Shown here: positions 1 to 11,976 of the stretch, in pieces
How positions within the stretch are numbered: the stretch's first letter is position 1
Layout of the letters: each line of letters begins with the position of its first letter
Assembly: GCA_963921425.1 (NCBI GenBank)
Contig: OY992833.1
Span: 28,320,698 to 28,384,697, forward strand
Origin: Dryas octopetala
Lineage: Eukaryota > Streptophyta > Magnoliopsida > Rosales > Rosaceae
DNA length: 64,000 nucleotides
Direction of reading: 5' to 3'
Notes under the pieces: model-generated
What the model was told of the DNA's origin: nothing
The model's database searches: none
The model's input: only the letters and a program-made list of their open reading frames with translations
Translations under genes and position numbers: made by a program

Positions 1-44
1 CGCGAAGTCACTGCCGAAGATGACGATCGGACTTCGGGCTGCAT
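1..44 (-). CDS. possible 5' end of an unidentified gene (partial)
   Basis: Reading leftward, an ATG at 44 opens a frame that runs off the window edge, giving about 14 residues (M-Q-P-E-V-R, then four Ser, A-V-T-S). The roughly 300 bases in front of it (45-350) are rich in CTCC/CCG and GA runs on this strand, as in the GC-richer 5' leaders of plant genes, and differ sharply from the AT-rich DNA beyond 360. A small upstream ORF (M-A-F-S-F-P-stop) starts near 83. No family can be recognised from so few residues, and the stretch could be a leader rather than coding sequence. Confidence 0.35.
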   Translation of the reverse strand, partial: MQPEVRSSSSAVTS

Positions 45-1263
45 TTGGGTTTCTGTGGATTTTATGGGAAAGAAAAGGCCATGGATAGATAGAGGAGGAA
101 AAGGAGAGAAGAACCCAACCGGTCCGACACCTCGTCGTCACCGGAATTGACGGATCGCCGGCGAGGGAGATCGGCCTCGGCGAGATAGTCGTCGATCTCG
201 GGTATGGTTTGGTGACAGTGGAGGAGGAAGATCGGAGGAGGAGGAGGAGGAGGAAGAGCTCGTGCTGCTGGCCGGTGACTGTTTGGTGTTGATGGGTTTT
301 TCTATTCGTCATTTCCAGGAAGACAGAGAGAGAGAGAGAGAGAAAGAAAGAGAATGGTTGTTGTGTATGGGCGAAACCAAAAAAAGGGCACAACCGGTAT
401 TTACCAAAAAATAAAGTTAAATACCAGTCAACATGTGTTGACTTAGGGGGGTTTAGGGAAACATTTAAGCAAAAGAAGGGGTTATGAAATAATCATAATA
501 ATGGGTGGAGGCTATGAATTTATTAGATTATGATTTGGGGGTTTATAATTATTTACATTTATAATTAAATGACTAAATGATTTTCGAATTTGAAGATTTT
601 TTACATGGATGATCTTTGAAATAGAGCCTAAAAAATAGACGGTTCGGATTTTGAGATTACATTGTGTGATGGGCCCAATATGGTGGTTAGCTTTGTATTA
701 ATTTACTAACTAGTTAGTTTTAAAGCATTTTTATATGTATATATATATATATATTTACTAATCGATCAACTCATGATAAATATATGACTGGAAAAACCAT
801 ATATATATATGGAGTAGTTTCGATACGATCGATGATCTAGAAATATGACTACCTAGCTCTGGCTACAATCAAATTCAATATATATATATATAGCCATTAA
901 GCCATATATTATAGGGCTAAAATGAATTAAAACATGAATCAGACTGCATATATAGTCATGATTATCGACGTGCAGAAGTAATTAATGAAGGCTTAAAAAC
1001 ATGCGAATTCGAAATGCAAAGAATGAATGACCATGAGCATATATATATATGTATGCATATATAATATGTATTTGAGACATATGCATTAAATGTTGATAAT
1101 GATGTTACACATATTCTGCATGCATTATCAGTATACTGTCCTATATATATGGGAATAGCTAGACTGCGCCACTGGCTATATATGCATACTGATCGAGCTA
1201 GCTAGATCGAATTGTGTTTTGGGATCTACCCATATATTCAGTTGGTTCAATGGTTTCACGGCG
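45..1263. other. probable 5' leader (45-350), then AT-rich intergenic DNA
   Basis: Bases 45-350 look like the leader and proximal promoter of the leftward gene at the edge, with a GA run at 327-345. Bases 360-1263 are AT-rich with several short (TA)n tracts (about 737-752, 801-812, 880-892, 1040-1050). I see no open frame with coding character and no RNA gene here. Confidence 0.5.
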
Positions 1264-1383
1264 GGGTATCACATTTGTGGTATCACATGATCTCGTTTCT
1301 TAGTCATCTTTACTAGAGAGAGAGATGAAGAGATCAAAGGTGGCTAAAAAGCCACATCATGTGTACCACAAATGTAGTATAAT
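1264..1383. mobile_element. short MITE-like inverted-repeat element
   Basis: The left arm (around 1266-1290) reads GTATCACATTTGTGGTATC and the right arm (around 1351-1381) reads in reverse complement as ACTACATTTGTGGTACAC, so the two fold together over about 30 bases around a 60-base core. The ACCACATTTGTGGTACC-type arm resembles the element at 19995-20185, suggesting one MITE family. I could not fix a target-site duplication, so the ends are approximate. Confidence 0.5.
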
Positions 1384-2100
1384 AACATGGTCTCCTTATC
1401 ATTATTCTATATAATATGGTCACTGATCGATTTATGTTAGCTGATAATCAGTACAATTGAATGATTACACTTTTTTTAATTAATTAACTGTGGTTCATGA
1501 TTTTGAACTCATAACTTATTTTGATAAAAAGAGAGACTTGATGTCACACTTTAGTAATTAATTAATTAATCAGTACAATCTTCCCCACTTTAGTAAGCGA
1601 TTCTTCCCCACTTTAGTAAGCGATTGAGATATCACATTTCTTAATGTTTCAATATATATATATATATTTATTATGATTAGAACTCCTTTGAAAAATTGAT
1701 GCATAGAGTTTGCAGATAATTTCATGAATATATCTGACATTAGAAAAAAAAAAACAGTTGAAATTCCTCTTTGGAAGTCCTTTACTATTTTTGCATCCTC
1801 TTGTAATGAGGTTATACACTTCCACCTCATTGAGAAAAGATGCCCCATTCGCATGGAAGACTCTCCTTTACAAGTGCAACCCAAAATTTGGGCTCTACCC
1901 GGAATATTAGCTTTAGGCTTTTAGCTGGAAAGTGAGCCTAAATTTGAGCTTACTCAAACTCTTGTATTGGCCCAAAATTTAAATTACAAAAAGAGAAAAA
2001 TATAAAATAAATAAAAGGAAAACACTGTCCAACTCCAACCTTTTGAATTACGTGTCCCAGCGAATCAAAGAGAAGCACGTGTTGAACAGTTTGACCTTGC
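1384..2100. other. AT-rich intergenic DNA
   Basis: This stretch lies upstream of the p24 gene. It holds a near-tandem duplication of TTCCCCACTTTAGTAAGCGA at about 1581-1625 and an (AT)n run near 1653-1667. No coding signal is seen; short open frames on both strands here lack any family resemblance. Confidence 0.5.
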
Positions 2101-2119
2101 CTGGCCTAAAAGCCTCGCA

Positions 2120-2134
2120 AGGCCCAAAGGCCCA
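2120..2134 (+). promoter_or_regulatory. paired site II (AGGCCCA) elements upstream of the p24 gene
   Basis: Two copies of AGGCCCA lie at 2120-2126 and 2128-2134, about 95-110 bases before the p24 start codon. Tandem TGGGCC/T (site II) motifs are known TCP-factor binding sites common in promoters of plant housekeeping and growth-related genes. That the copies act here is inference from motif and position only. Confidence 0.5.
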
Positions 2135-2229
2135 AAGCTTGACTCTGCCTGCTCCGAAGAGAACGAAAACCCCTTCCTCAATTCTCTCTCCGAGTCTGAA
2201 TCGAGGTTTTTACAGTTTGGTTACTCGGC

Positions 2230-4060
2230 ATGGTTGGATTGCGTCTACTAGTCGTTGTAGTAATCGTAGGGTTTTTATTGTCTAAATCGGAGTCTCTGCG
2301 GTTCGAGCTGCAATCGGGTCACACCAAATGCATCGTCGAAGACATCAAGAGCAACGCCATGACGGTCGGCAAGTACAGCGTCGTCAACCCCAACGAAGGC
2401 CAACCCTTGCCCGATTCTCACAAGCTCACCGTTCGGGTACGCTCAATCAATTCAAAATTTGATACTTAAAAATAAAAATAAGCATTATTTATTTATTTAA
2501 TTATATTAATTAGATTGATTTATAGGTGACGTCGCACTATGGGAATAGCTATCACTACTCGGAGCTCGTGGAGTCGGGTCAGTTTGGATTTTCGGCTACG
2601 GAGGCGGGAGATTACATGGCGTGCTTCTGGGCGCCCGATCATAAGCCCCAAACAACGTTGACCATTGATTTCGATTGGAAGACCGGTGTCGCCGCAAAAG
2701 ACTGGTCCAATGTCGCCAAGAAAGGCTCTGTCGATGTAAGCCTTTTCCTACTTTTTTTTATTTTCAAGAAAATAATTACTCAATTGAATTTTGCTTATTT
2801 TTATGACCATGTTGGTGATGAAACTGAGACTAAATAAAGTTAACTAACTGCTTTAGTAATTAAATGTAATATTTATCTGTAAGCATAGTATCTCATTTTG
2901 TTATACTTATACCAACAAACATTATCTCACAATTTTTTGGAATATTATCAAAAAGGATGGTGCATCCTTTCTTTTCCTTCTACCCTATGCTTAGGGTTCA
3001 TGGAGTTGGTTTCCTTGGATGTTATGGGGATCATATTGGAATTGAGATCGAAAAGAGACTGGGCATTTATTACTTGGACCCTATTCGCAATTTACTTACA
3101 TATTCAAACAAATAAAAATTTTGAAGTTTAAATTCTGCAATTGTGGCCTCAATGGGATTACATATAATTTGGATATGCTATTTTGGGGTTAACCTATTAG
3201 GAATAGGGTTGCATATTTATGGTTCATTTACATTAACATCTAATTGAATCGAATAAAGGACTTGACAAATAGAAACATAGGACATCATACGTGTATGTAT
3301 ATATATACGAAAACTTAATGTAAACCATCAAGAATCATTCCATTTCCATTACTTGATTCAAATGGTTCTTGCGAATGACAAAAATATCTGGTTATAATAT
3401 TTGTGAATCAACTCAAATTGATCTACCCCTTGTACTTTTCCTTGGATTTTTTTTTTTTCGATAACTTCTCTGAAGTTTCTGTGTATATTACTTGAATGAG
3501 AAGGGTTCTCTTGCCATCAATCTAAACCATTGATAAGGTGAATTCTTATTTGAATGTATGGTCCGACAATATGACATATGTCATTTGCTAAACTGTCTGA
3601 TAAGGGAATTTTTCTTTTACTTTAATATGCACTATATTTTCTTCCCCAAACTATATTGATTAGGGTAGTGCTAATGTTTGCAATTGTTAAAATTGAAATA
3701 TCAAGACAATCTTATGCCTTTTTTCTGTTTTTAATTCCAGGTAATGGAATTAGAGCTTAAAAAGTTGTTTGATACTGTTACTTCCATTCATGATGAGATG
3801 TTCTATCTCCGTGAAAGGTAAGGAATCAATCGTTTTCTTTCCTTTGAAGAATTTATGAAAAAGAGATATTGATCATTCTTCGTTTTTTATTTTTTCTGCT
3901 TAATGTTTGTTTCAGGGAAGAAGAAATGCAGGAGCTTAACAGAGCAACTAACTCGAGAATGGCCTGGTTGAGTTTTCTTTCGCTTTTTGTTTGCTTATCG
4001 GTGGCAGGTTTGCAACTGTGGCACTTGAAGACCTTTTTTCAGAAAAAGAAGCTAATTTAG
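2230..4060 (+). CDS. p24-delta transmembrane emp24 domain-containing protein
   Basis: Cargo receptor and COPI/COPII adaptor of the ER-Golgi early secretory pathway. Four exons: 2230-2436, 2526-2735, 3741-3817 and 3916-4060, all with GT-AG introns and a continuous frame, giving 212 residues, the usual p24 length. The order is: a hydrophobic signal peptide (about 1-23), a lumenal GOLD-type beta domain encoded by exons 1-2, a coiled-coil stretch in exon 3, then a C-terminal membrane span (A-W-L-S-F-L-S-L-F onward) and a short cytosolic tail ending F-F-Q-K-K-K-L-I. The tail carries the aromatic and di-lysine (KKxx) sorting signals typical of plant p24-delta proteins. The ATG at 2230 is chosen because it starts the signal peptide. 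Delta rather than beta class is inferred from the tail. Confidence 0.93.
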
Positions 4061-4827
4061 TTTTCCTCTAGAGAAGAGTTCTACAATTTTATCAAATGCT
4101 ATTTGTAAAATATTTCACAATACATTGTACCGTTGGAATACAACAATTCTCAGATCACATGGTTAGACGAAGTAGGACAACCAAATGTTCACTACAGCAC
4201 AAGAGTTCCATTGAAGTTTAAAGCCATATCTTGTATTTCAGGCCTTCATGCAAGGACACCAAATTTTAATTATCCTCCTATCATTTTCTCTAATAGAAGG
4301 TTTCTGTTTTAAATCAGCTTCATCAGTTTATCGCTCTTGTAAATTAAATTACCTCTGGGTTCAATAAGATGATTTCCATAGGAGGCATCTTGTTACGTTT
4401 TTAGGCGAGCTTAAAAACTCGTGTGGTTATGATAAGAGCGATAATGGCATCTTGTTCAATAAGATAACGGACAAGTCCTTGCCTAATACATCTCTTTCTC
4501 ATCATAACTTGAAGATTACAACCAATTACAATTGAAAGATATGAAAAAAAGATTATCCAGTCAAAACATGAAATATGTTAACTTGAATGAGATTCTCTGG
4601 ACAAATCTGTCGAGATAAAGGCATACTGTCATGCAGAAACAGAGAAGGATAATCAACATCGCTTCCTCCATAATACGAATCCGAATCTGAATAGTAGAAC
4701 ATTAGTCACACTGATTACTCTCGCAAGCTTTCCAGTTTAGCCTATTCACAATCCCACATCACAGTTGGGACTACAAGTGACTGGCAGAGTATCATCTATA
4801 TACCTGACAACACCATAACTTTCAAAA
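4061..4827. other. convergent 3' flanks of the p24 and VIK-like genes
   Basis: The p24 gene (rightward) and the kinase gene (leftward) end 767 bases apart. The stretch is AT-rich, as expected for two 3' untranslated regions and their polyadenylation zones. No additional coding frame or RNA gene is seen. Confidence 0.5.
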
Positions 4828-7800
4828 TTATGTATTAAATATGTTCCAGTGATGTTCTGCTGGCAGGTTATCCTTTACCTTCTCAAGCATTTTGAGAATT
4901 TGCAAGAATGAAGGTCTTATGTTCATGTCAGCAGCCCAACACTGCTCTATTAACCTGTAAAACATTCAATGGAATGAGATAAACGACCCATCTATTCAAG
5001 TTTCTGTACTCATATTAAAGCACAAGGGTCTTCAATTTACTTGGAAACCCAATGCCACTTTTTCTGAACAATGTTAGGTACTGTTGCAAGAGGTCCAGAA
5101 TGACAATTGTATGTTGAACATAAAGACATAGTTTTCGATTCTATTCATAGATGGGCAATGCATGTTGAATAGCAGGAAAGAAGCAACATTCGGTTGACTG
5201 AAAAATTTCAGATTGACTTACTCTTTCAGTTCAGGGGTGTGTCCTTTTCCATGAAACATAGGCCTGTGCCCTTCTGCCACATATTTGGCTGCTTCATAAG
5301 GTTCGTAACTTGAAAGTGGTGGATCCCCTTCAAGCATCTGTGTCAGTTGAGAGTGTCATAGATCAGAACTAGAATAATCAATTTTTTTTACGATGAATCT
5401 GATTTTCATTTCTTGCAGAAACCAACATTACCTCATACAGTATCATTGCAAAAGAGAACACATCAACCTTCTTATCATATCTCCGGTGCTTAAAAACTTC
5501 AGGAGCCATATAGCGGTCTTTCGTTTGTTCCAATGCAAAACACAAGGAAAATAAAATTTTAATTGCAATGATTAATTTTATTCAACAGAAACTTTTCAAA
5601 TGGCACTCACAACTTCCAGTCTCGCCAGTCATCTTGTACACATCATGAGAATTCTGAACCTTGATGAGCTTGCTTAGTCCAAAATCTCCAACTTTCAAAT
5701 GGTCTGCACTGGAATTGACTAAGAGAACATTCCTAAGATATATTGCAAGCAAGCAACAGGTTCTCAGTGATGGAAAAAAGACTAGAGAAATACAAAAGAA
5801 ATCATAAAATTGCACAAATGCAGAGTTTCTTTCATCCTGTGAAGATAAATCCTCTAAGTCATTGTATGGATGCAGTTATAAGTTAAAAAAGACTTTGTAC
5901 GCCCACCAAATTCTAGCATATATAATCAACTCACCTTGGTTTTAAGTCTCGGTGAATAATGACATTCGGCTCATTGTGAAGATAAGCCATGCCCCTGGCC
6001 ACAAAAGATTTAGAAACTCAGATTAGCAAAATTTTTAAATTTACTAATTCCCACATGTTAATTTAGTAAAAAGTTTCATGCTTGTTTTTCCAAATTTCTA
6101 AGAACTTCCTGCATAAAACATGGGGACCTGATTACCTTAACTAGGGATGATTATGATTTACTTATCTTCAAGCAAGATATAGGAGCTTTCGTCCTTCATT
6201 CTTTTTTTTTTTTTTTTTTTTTTTTTGCCCAAAATAAAAAGAATGAAGGACGAAGTATAATGAAAGCATGTCCTGGATCTACTTAAAAGTAATGCTTGAT
6301 TTAAGTATCTCATAAATACACACTACCACCCAAGAATCACATATTCAGAGTCTTTATGGTCACATTCAACAATTTTGAATTTATTTCAAAAATTTATTGA
6401 AATCCCATAAATTCGATAGCTACATACAACATTTTTCATTTTCAAGAAGCACGAATAAGACAAGTTATAGGATAAAAATTGGAAAAAGTAAAAATAGTCT
6501 GATACACATGCTAGTATGGACTCAAACTCTGCACATCCCAAGCAGCAAGTGATCTAATGATTACTACTGAAGAATTAAACTTCCAGCACAATGAGAACGC
6601 CAATCATAAAAACTATTTCATAACATGGGATGACAATATCAGCATCTATCTCTGCATGAAAAAACTATTTCATAACATCTCAAAAAAAGTGCCTTTAACT
6701 ATAATGCAAAAAGTTAATTGGAGTACCTGGCAATGTCTAAGGCAAAGTTGATAGCTGTTGAAGGGCTAAGTGCACCCTTTTCCTTGAGGTATTGATGAAG
6801 ATCACCCTACAACAGCACACAATACATTAATTAAGCAACAATGACTTTGCAAGACACATTTTAAAGATCACTATCAAGAACTGCAACAGAGAGAATAAAA
6901 AATTGCCAAAAATGCATCGAATATGCAAAAGCATACCCCTCTTAAATACTCCGTAATTAACATAAGGGGTTTCTTCTCAGTGACAGCTCCAAGAAATTGG
7001 ACTATATTAGGGTGGCGAAGCTTCACTAGCAAAATAACTTCATGCCGGAAGTCCTGACTGTCTCAGGAAAGCAAAGATCACGTCAGAAATTTACAATTTT
7101 TCAATATAATGGAAAAGTGGGATAAAGAAGAAATGCTGATTGTGAGTAATCATTTTATTGAGCATGGTCATTTCATTGAGCATACCAAAAAAATTGATAT
7201 GTGGAAACTATTTTTTGATTCAATAAAGTTATAAATTAAAAAGTAACAGAAAAAAGTAGTATTCATTCAAAAGAAAGACTTCCATAGCAACTAAGCTGCA
7301 ACCAATAAAAAAAATTACATATAAATGAAGCGGAACTTACATCACCAATCTATCACCAGAAAGAGATGGAAGAATGCGTTTGACAGCTACTGGTGTTCCA
7401 CGCCAATGCGCTTTTAAAATCTCACCAAAAGAGCCCTACAAAGCAACACCCATCAAGGTGAGGGCATATTTTGCAGAATACAGACATATGGAAATACAGA
7501 AGGAGCTACTATGTTAAGAACCAAATCATGAGCAGATCACACCTACTTCAACTCGTAAAACAAAGGACAAATCCAAGAAATCATTGGCGCAAAAGAGCAA
7601 GATGGTCCACCAAAAGGGGAATTTTAGTTAATTTTGTCATACAAAAGCCAAGACAAGAGCAATAAGTTTAAAATTCAGAGCTAATATGAATTAATTAAAA
7701 CAATGGCACGTCTTAAAAACCACTAAACGTTATACACATGTGAAAAACAAAGTAATAGAATCTCGATAGCACTACATTACAAAGTGAATTTGAAATCCCA

Positions 7801-8562
7801 ACGACAAGAAATTCAGACCTTCCCGATGGTAAGTGAGCTGGAGAAGTCGAGCTCGGAAGGGTCGATTTCCCAATCACACTTGTTGGGCAGAGGGGGTGGC
7901 ACAGGCTTCGGTTCAAAATGGCTCCCATTTTGGCCCTTCACCATGAACAACAGTGAAACAAGAATTAGAGCCTAGGAATCCAAAAACTCCACTCCATAAA
8001 TAAACAGAATCCAGAGAAAAGCTACCAAAAATGCTGATCAAGTTATCGACAAGAAGTAATTAAAGAGCTTGGAAGCTTGGACTTACATAAGACAAGCCAC
8101 CATAAGATTTCAATAGCTCAATCATGGTATGCTTCTTAGCTCCTTCTGCATCAGCTAGAGGCTGCAATAAAAATCAAAAGCTGATAACAATAATAAATTA
8201 TAGAGAAGCATGAAATGGAAGAAAAGAATGAAAAGATAGAATACGGTGTTCTTCCAGCGATCCTGAGCGTTGACATCGGCGCCATGGTCGATGAGGCATT
8301 TGGCGACGTCGATCCAGCCGTGGAGGGAGGCGACGTGGAGCGGAGTGCGGTTGTCGTAGTCTCTGGCGTGGACGAGGGAGCGATCCTCCTCGAGGAGCTT
8401 GCGGACGGCGTCGACGTCGTTGTGGTGAGCGTGCCAGAGGATTTGAGAGGTGCGGCTCACTCGCGCCTTCTCCTTCTGCTTGTTGTTGCTGTCGCCCGCC
8501 GTCGAAGCGCAGGAGCTTCCTCCCTGAGTCGCCGACGTCGAGTCGGAGGCGTCGGAGCTCAT
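4828..8562 (-). CDS. VIK: VIK-type ankyrin-repeat Raf-like protein kinase
   Basis: Serine/threonine kinase of the plant integrin-linked-kinase-like (Raf group C) family; Arabidopsis VIK interacts with the receptor VH1/BRL2 and with a tonoplast sugar transporter. Eleven exons: 8562-8245, 8161-8087, 7935-7819, 7435-7341, 7057-6937, 6806-6727, 5994-5935, 5732-5611, 5517-5432, 5337-5222 and 4954-4828. They give 438 residues, the length I recall for Arabidopsis VIK. Residues 1-35 are Ser/Thr-rich and low-complexity; two ankyrin repeats span about 38-105 (TPLHVASLHG at 73-82). The kinase domain has a glycine loop G-K-G-S-F-G (169-174), Lys189 in VAVK, HRDLKPRN (283-290), DFG (305-307) and APE (334-336). 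All catalytic residues are intact. An alternative is a close ILK-like paralogue, but the full-length match favours VIK. Confidence 0.93.
6188..6254. repeat. 19-bp perfect inverted repeat around poly-T in a VIK intron
   Basis: Bases 6188-6206 (TTCGTCCTTCATTCTTTTT) pair exactly with 6236-6254 read on the other strand. The loop between is mostly T plus a short GCCCAAAAT segment. It lies inside the large intron between kinase exons 6 and 7 and may be a degraded foldback or MITE. Confidence 0.7.
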
Positions 8563-9024
8563 CAGTCAACACCGGATCGAAATTGGAACGAGCTTGGAAG
8601 TTGGATCCAACTGTAGCGAATAAGTGAAATGCTCTTTTGTTTTTGTTTTTTTATTATTATTTGTTTCGGTTTTAAATATTCTTTCTTGGCTTTTAGAGGA
8701 GGCGGTTGGCCGGTTGGTTGGGTCGGTTATTTTTTAGAGCTGTATTTGCAAACTCTCTTTTTTTCTTTTTACACACCTCTTCTAAAGAAAGAAAGAAAAA
8801 AAAAAAAAAAAAAAAAAAACCTACTTTGGCCCTCCCCTCACCCACACACCCCATTCCCATCTCCCCCCCGGTACACACCTCATTCCCATCCTTTTTTTTT
8901 TTCTTCTTCACCGTCAACCTTGGCTGCCGCCCACACGCTGCTACACCTCTGCCCGCAGCACCTCGTCTTCCACCTCGAAGCCCAAAACCAACCACTATTA
9001 ACAAAAAAAATGCAATTCGGCAGG
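8563..9024. other. upstream region of the VIK-like gene
   Basis: This holds the probable leader and promoter of the leftward kinase gene, then low-complexity DNA: GGTTGG repeats near 8701-8727, a poly-A run at about 8797-8819, and C-rich and T-rich stretches to 8910. Several open frames overlap here on both strands, but they encode Lys, Phe or Pro runs and are not credible genes. Confidence 0.5.
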
Positions 9025-9143
9025 TTCGGCAGACCAGTGCCGAACCAGGCTGTTTCGTTCGGCAGTTATCCGTCGAATATAACAGGATTGTTCGGCAGAT
9101 GAGTGTCGAACGAAACAGCCTAGTTCGGCACTGGTCCGCCGAA
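9025..9143. repeat. 40-bp inverted repeat (foldback, MITE-like)
   Basis: The left arm 9025-9064 and right arm 9104-9143 are reverse complements at 37 of 40 positions by my count, separated by 39 bases. The arms begin TTCGGC and carry several TTCGGCA/CCGAAC blocks. Transcription would give a long near-perfect hairpin. There is no coding capacity; it is probably a small non-autonomous element or the core of one. Confidence 0.75.
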
Positions 9144-10088
9144 TCTGTCAAACTAAAAATTTTTTTTAATGGTGTTCGGAGGGGAGGAGAGAGAGGGAGG
9201 GTGGTGCTACGGGGAGGAGAGAGAGAGGTCGGTGCTGCGGAGAGGAGAGAGAAAGGGAAGTGGTCGGTGAGGGAAGGAGAGAGGGAGGGAGGTGGTCGGG
9301 TGAGGTAGGGGGAGGGGGAGGGGCTGTGGTTTTTTTTTTTTTTTTGTATGAGCTGATGGGGTGTGGTGGATGAAGGGGTGTGTTGTGAGAAATTTTGTGA
9401 AATGTATAAAATAGGGATATTAGGGTAATTGGAGGGGTGTATTAAAGAGAAATTTTAAATTTTAGAAGAAGATAGAAAGTGTATAGAAGAAAAGTGTGTG
9501 CAAAAAAAAAAAAAAAAAGTGTGCAAATAGCAACCTCTTATTTTTTACTTTTGAAAGAGGAACAAGTTTGTGGGAACTGGGAAGAGAAGAGTAGAGGGCC
9601 TAGAGGCGTAGAGCAAGCCGGAAAAAAAAATAAGAATAGGGGTGTGTGCGTAAATATACAAAGGCTCAGTGTCTCTTACTTTTTCAACGGAATCTCATTC
9701 CTTACCTTTTTCACTTGCTTTATTTTTGCCCCGTGCCTACATGTGATTCATGCAATTACTTTTTGGCTACTTTTTATTAATTATAAAAAAACTAAGATTT
9801 TTTAATAAGAACTCTTTTCTTTGGCTATTTACTAATTACTTTATATTTCCTCATAGCAGAGCCATATATGAAATCAGTAGTGTTATTATCTTATCTTAAC
9901 TTAGATCGATTGTGTGATATACCATATACGACATTATAATTTTTCAACTGTTATAAATAAATGAGGAGGATATGAAAGAATAAAATAATGCTACTTAATA
10001 AATTTAAATCTAGCAGCTTATGAAAGAAAATCACATATGGAATAATCCATTTCATTTTGAATCTAGCAGCTTATGAGAAAAAAAAAAA
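9144..10088. other. GA-rich then AT-rich intergenic DNA
   Basis: Bases 9175-9320 are strongly purine-rich (GGGAGGAGAGAG-type repeats), followed by a T run near 9331-9346 and AT-rich DNA. A near-direct repeat of AATCTAGCAGCTTATGA occurs near 10008 and 10060, just outside the TIR element that follows. No gene is supported. Confidence 0.5.
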
Positions 10089-11779
10089 GTTTTTTATTAT
10101 ATTACATTATTACCCACTTGAACTTGAACTCATTTTTCACTTTATCATCTAATAATTTTTTTGACTCAATGTCTCATCTGAATTTTAAAAAAATTTCAAT
10201 GTGAGACCTCCGTTCAATTCTGTCACATTTTCTGTTAAAAATAAGGCTATTTTAGTCTTTTTATGTCAATTTATTGTTTATCATCTTCAACCTTAAACCT
10301 CATGTTTTTCAATTTTTATCTTAACTTCACTCCTACTTTTGATTCATCAAATTTCAACCAAATTTCAACAAACTTATACTCATTTTAAAGCTATACAACT
10401 CCTCTTTATAACTATACAAAGATCACTCAAAATGGACCGGTAAAATGCAAGATAATTGTTCTTAAAGGTAGGTAACCGAAACTGTCCAAAATTTGCAGAT
10501 TTCCCAAAATTCATCCAACTTCAATTTTCTTCAATTCTCACCATCCAATTTGGTTCCTAAGGCTAAGGAATGATAAATTATAATTTATACTTCAATTAAA
10601 ATCATAGAAAACTCGATCAAAAGGAATGAAAATAAAAAATCCAAAACTGAAAATTTACTCTCTACACCCCAACCCGAAAATGACTTCAATTCTCCTTCAA
10701 ACTCTAGGTTGTTTGTGATCCTATTAACATCTCTAACAATTATATAAACCTCACCAAAACAGATTTCATCACCAAATTTCAAAGAAAAACAGAGTGTATG
10801 GAATTGGAGTTTACCTCTTCTTCCTCTTTTCCTTTCTCTTTTCTTTTTCTATGTATTCATCTCTTTGTCCCTTTCTCTTCTTCTTTTCCTCTCTCTATGG
10901 TCCTTTCTTCTTCCTTTTTATTTCTTTCTCTCGAGTTCTCTTTGGTTCAGCTAGGTTTGATGTTTTAAGTTGTGTTTAAAACCCCAGCTTTATACCACCA
11001 ACACCACACCACCACAAACACACACCTCACTTTAACCACCACCCAGCCACCTCTTAGAATAACCAATCAAAACTATACTCTAAAACAACAAAAGAAAATA
11101 GATAAGTGTAGAAGCTACTATCTTCTACACGTCCAATTTTTTTTTAAAAACATAAATATAAAAATAATTGCAACTAATTAGACAAAATTATTAGCTAATT
11201 TAATAAAAACTGAGTTATTTCATTTTACTTTTCTTGATTTTGATTTATTAGTTTTGAGGTTTATGTTTTTGATGGAGATTTTGAAGGAAATTGAAGGAAT
11301 TTGGAGTTGGGTGAAATTTGTGGTGATGAATTTGAAGGAAATTGAAGTTGGGTGAAATTTGGAAAATCTGCAATTATTTTAGATAATTTGGCAGTTTCGG
11401 ATAGCCTAGTTTATGACCCATTATCTCGAGTTTCATAACTTATTTTTTAATTTTTTTTATATGGTTGTAAAAAAGAGATTCATAGCTTCAAAATCAATAT
11501 AAGATTGTTGATTTTGATTGACATTTGATGAGTCAAAAGTAGAGGTGAAATTGAGATAAAAATTAAAAAACATGAAGCTTGAGGTTGAAAATAATGAACA
11601 GTAAATTAACATAAAAAGACCAAAATAACCTTATTTTTAACAGAAAATGTGACGGAATTGAACGAGAGGTCTCATATTGAAAATATTTTAAAATTCATGT
11701 GACACATCGAGTCAAAAAATTTATTAAATGGTGAAGTAAAAAACGAGTCAAAATTCATGTGGATAACATGATAAAAAGC
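10089..11779. mobile_element. 1.7-kb element with long terminal inverted repeats (Mutator-like or MITE class)
   Basis: The left about 450 bases (10089-10540) and the right about 495 bases (11285-11779) are imperfect reverse complements. Matching landmarks are TTTTTGACTCAATG at 10158 against its complement near 11703, the AACAGAAAATGTGAC block at 11640 against 10220, and the TTGCAGATTTCCCAAA block near 10493 against 11359. The right arm carries an extra internal duplication of a GAAGTTGGGTGAAATTTG unit. The core (10540-11285) is pyrimidine-rich with no transposase frame, so the element is non-autonomous. Both ends abut similar A-runs followed by GTT, which may be the duplicated target. Long TIRs suggest Mutator-like, but the superfamily is not proven. 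Confidence 0.75.
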
Positions 11780-11976
11780 AAAAAAAAAAAGAAAAAAAAA
11801 GTTATACATAACCGGGGAATACAAAATTTGTGTTTGATGAACGTAAAGAAAGTGTGAGACGATAATGATGAAAATGAGGAAACGAGAAGTGAATAACCCC
11901 AGAAATTAAATTACACATGAATAGGGAAAATATTGAGTTGGATACAAGTATGGTATGAGTCCTATACAAATAGAAT

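Noticed and set aside
2043..2285. 80-codon open frame overlapping the p24 start
   Set aside because: It covers the p24 leader in another frame and lacks any relative; the signal-peptide ATG at 2230 is the credible start.
8706..9308. 200-codon and overlapping open frames upstream of the VIK-like gene
   Set aside because: They are driven by poly-A, poly-T and GA repeats and cross the foldback; composition is not that of a protein.
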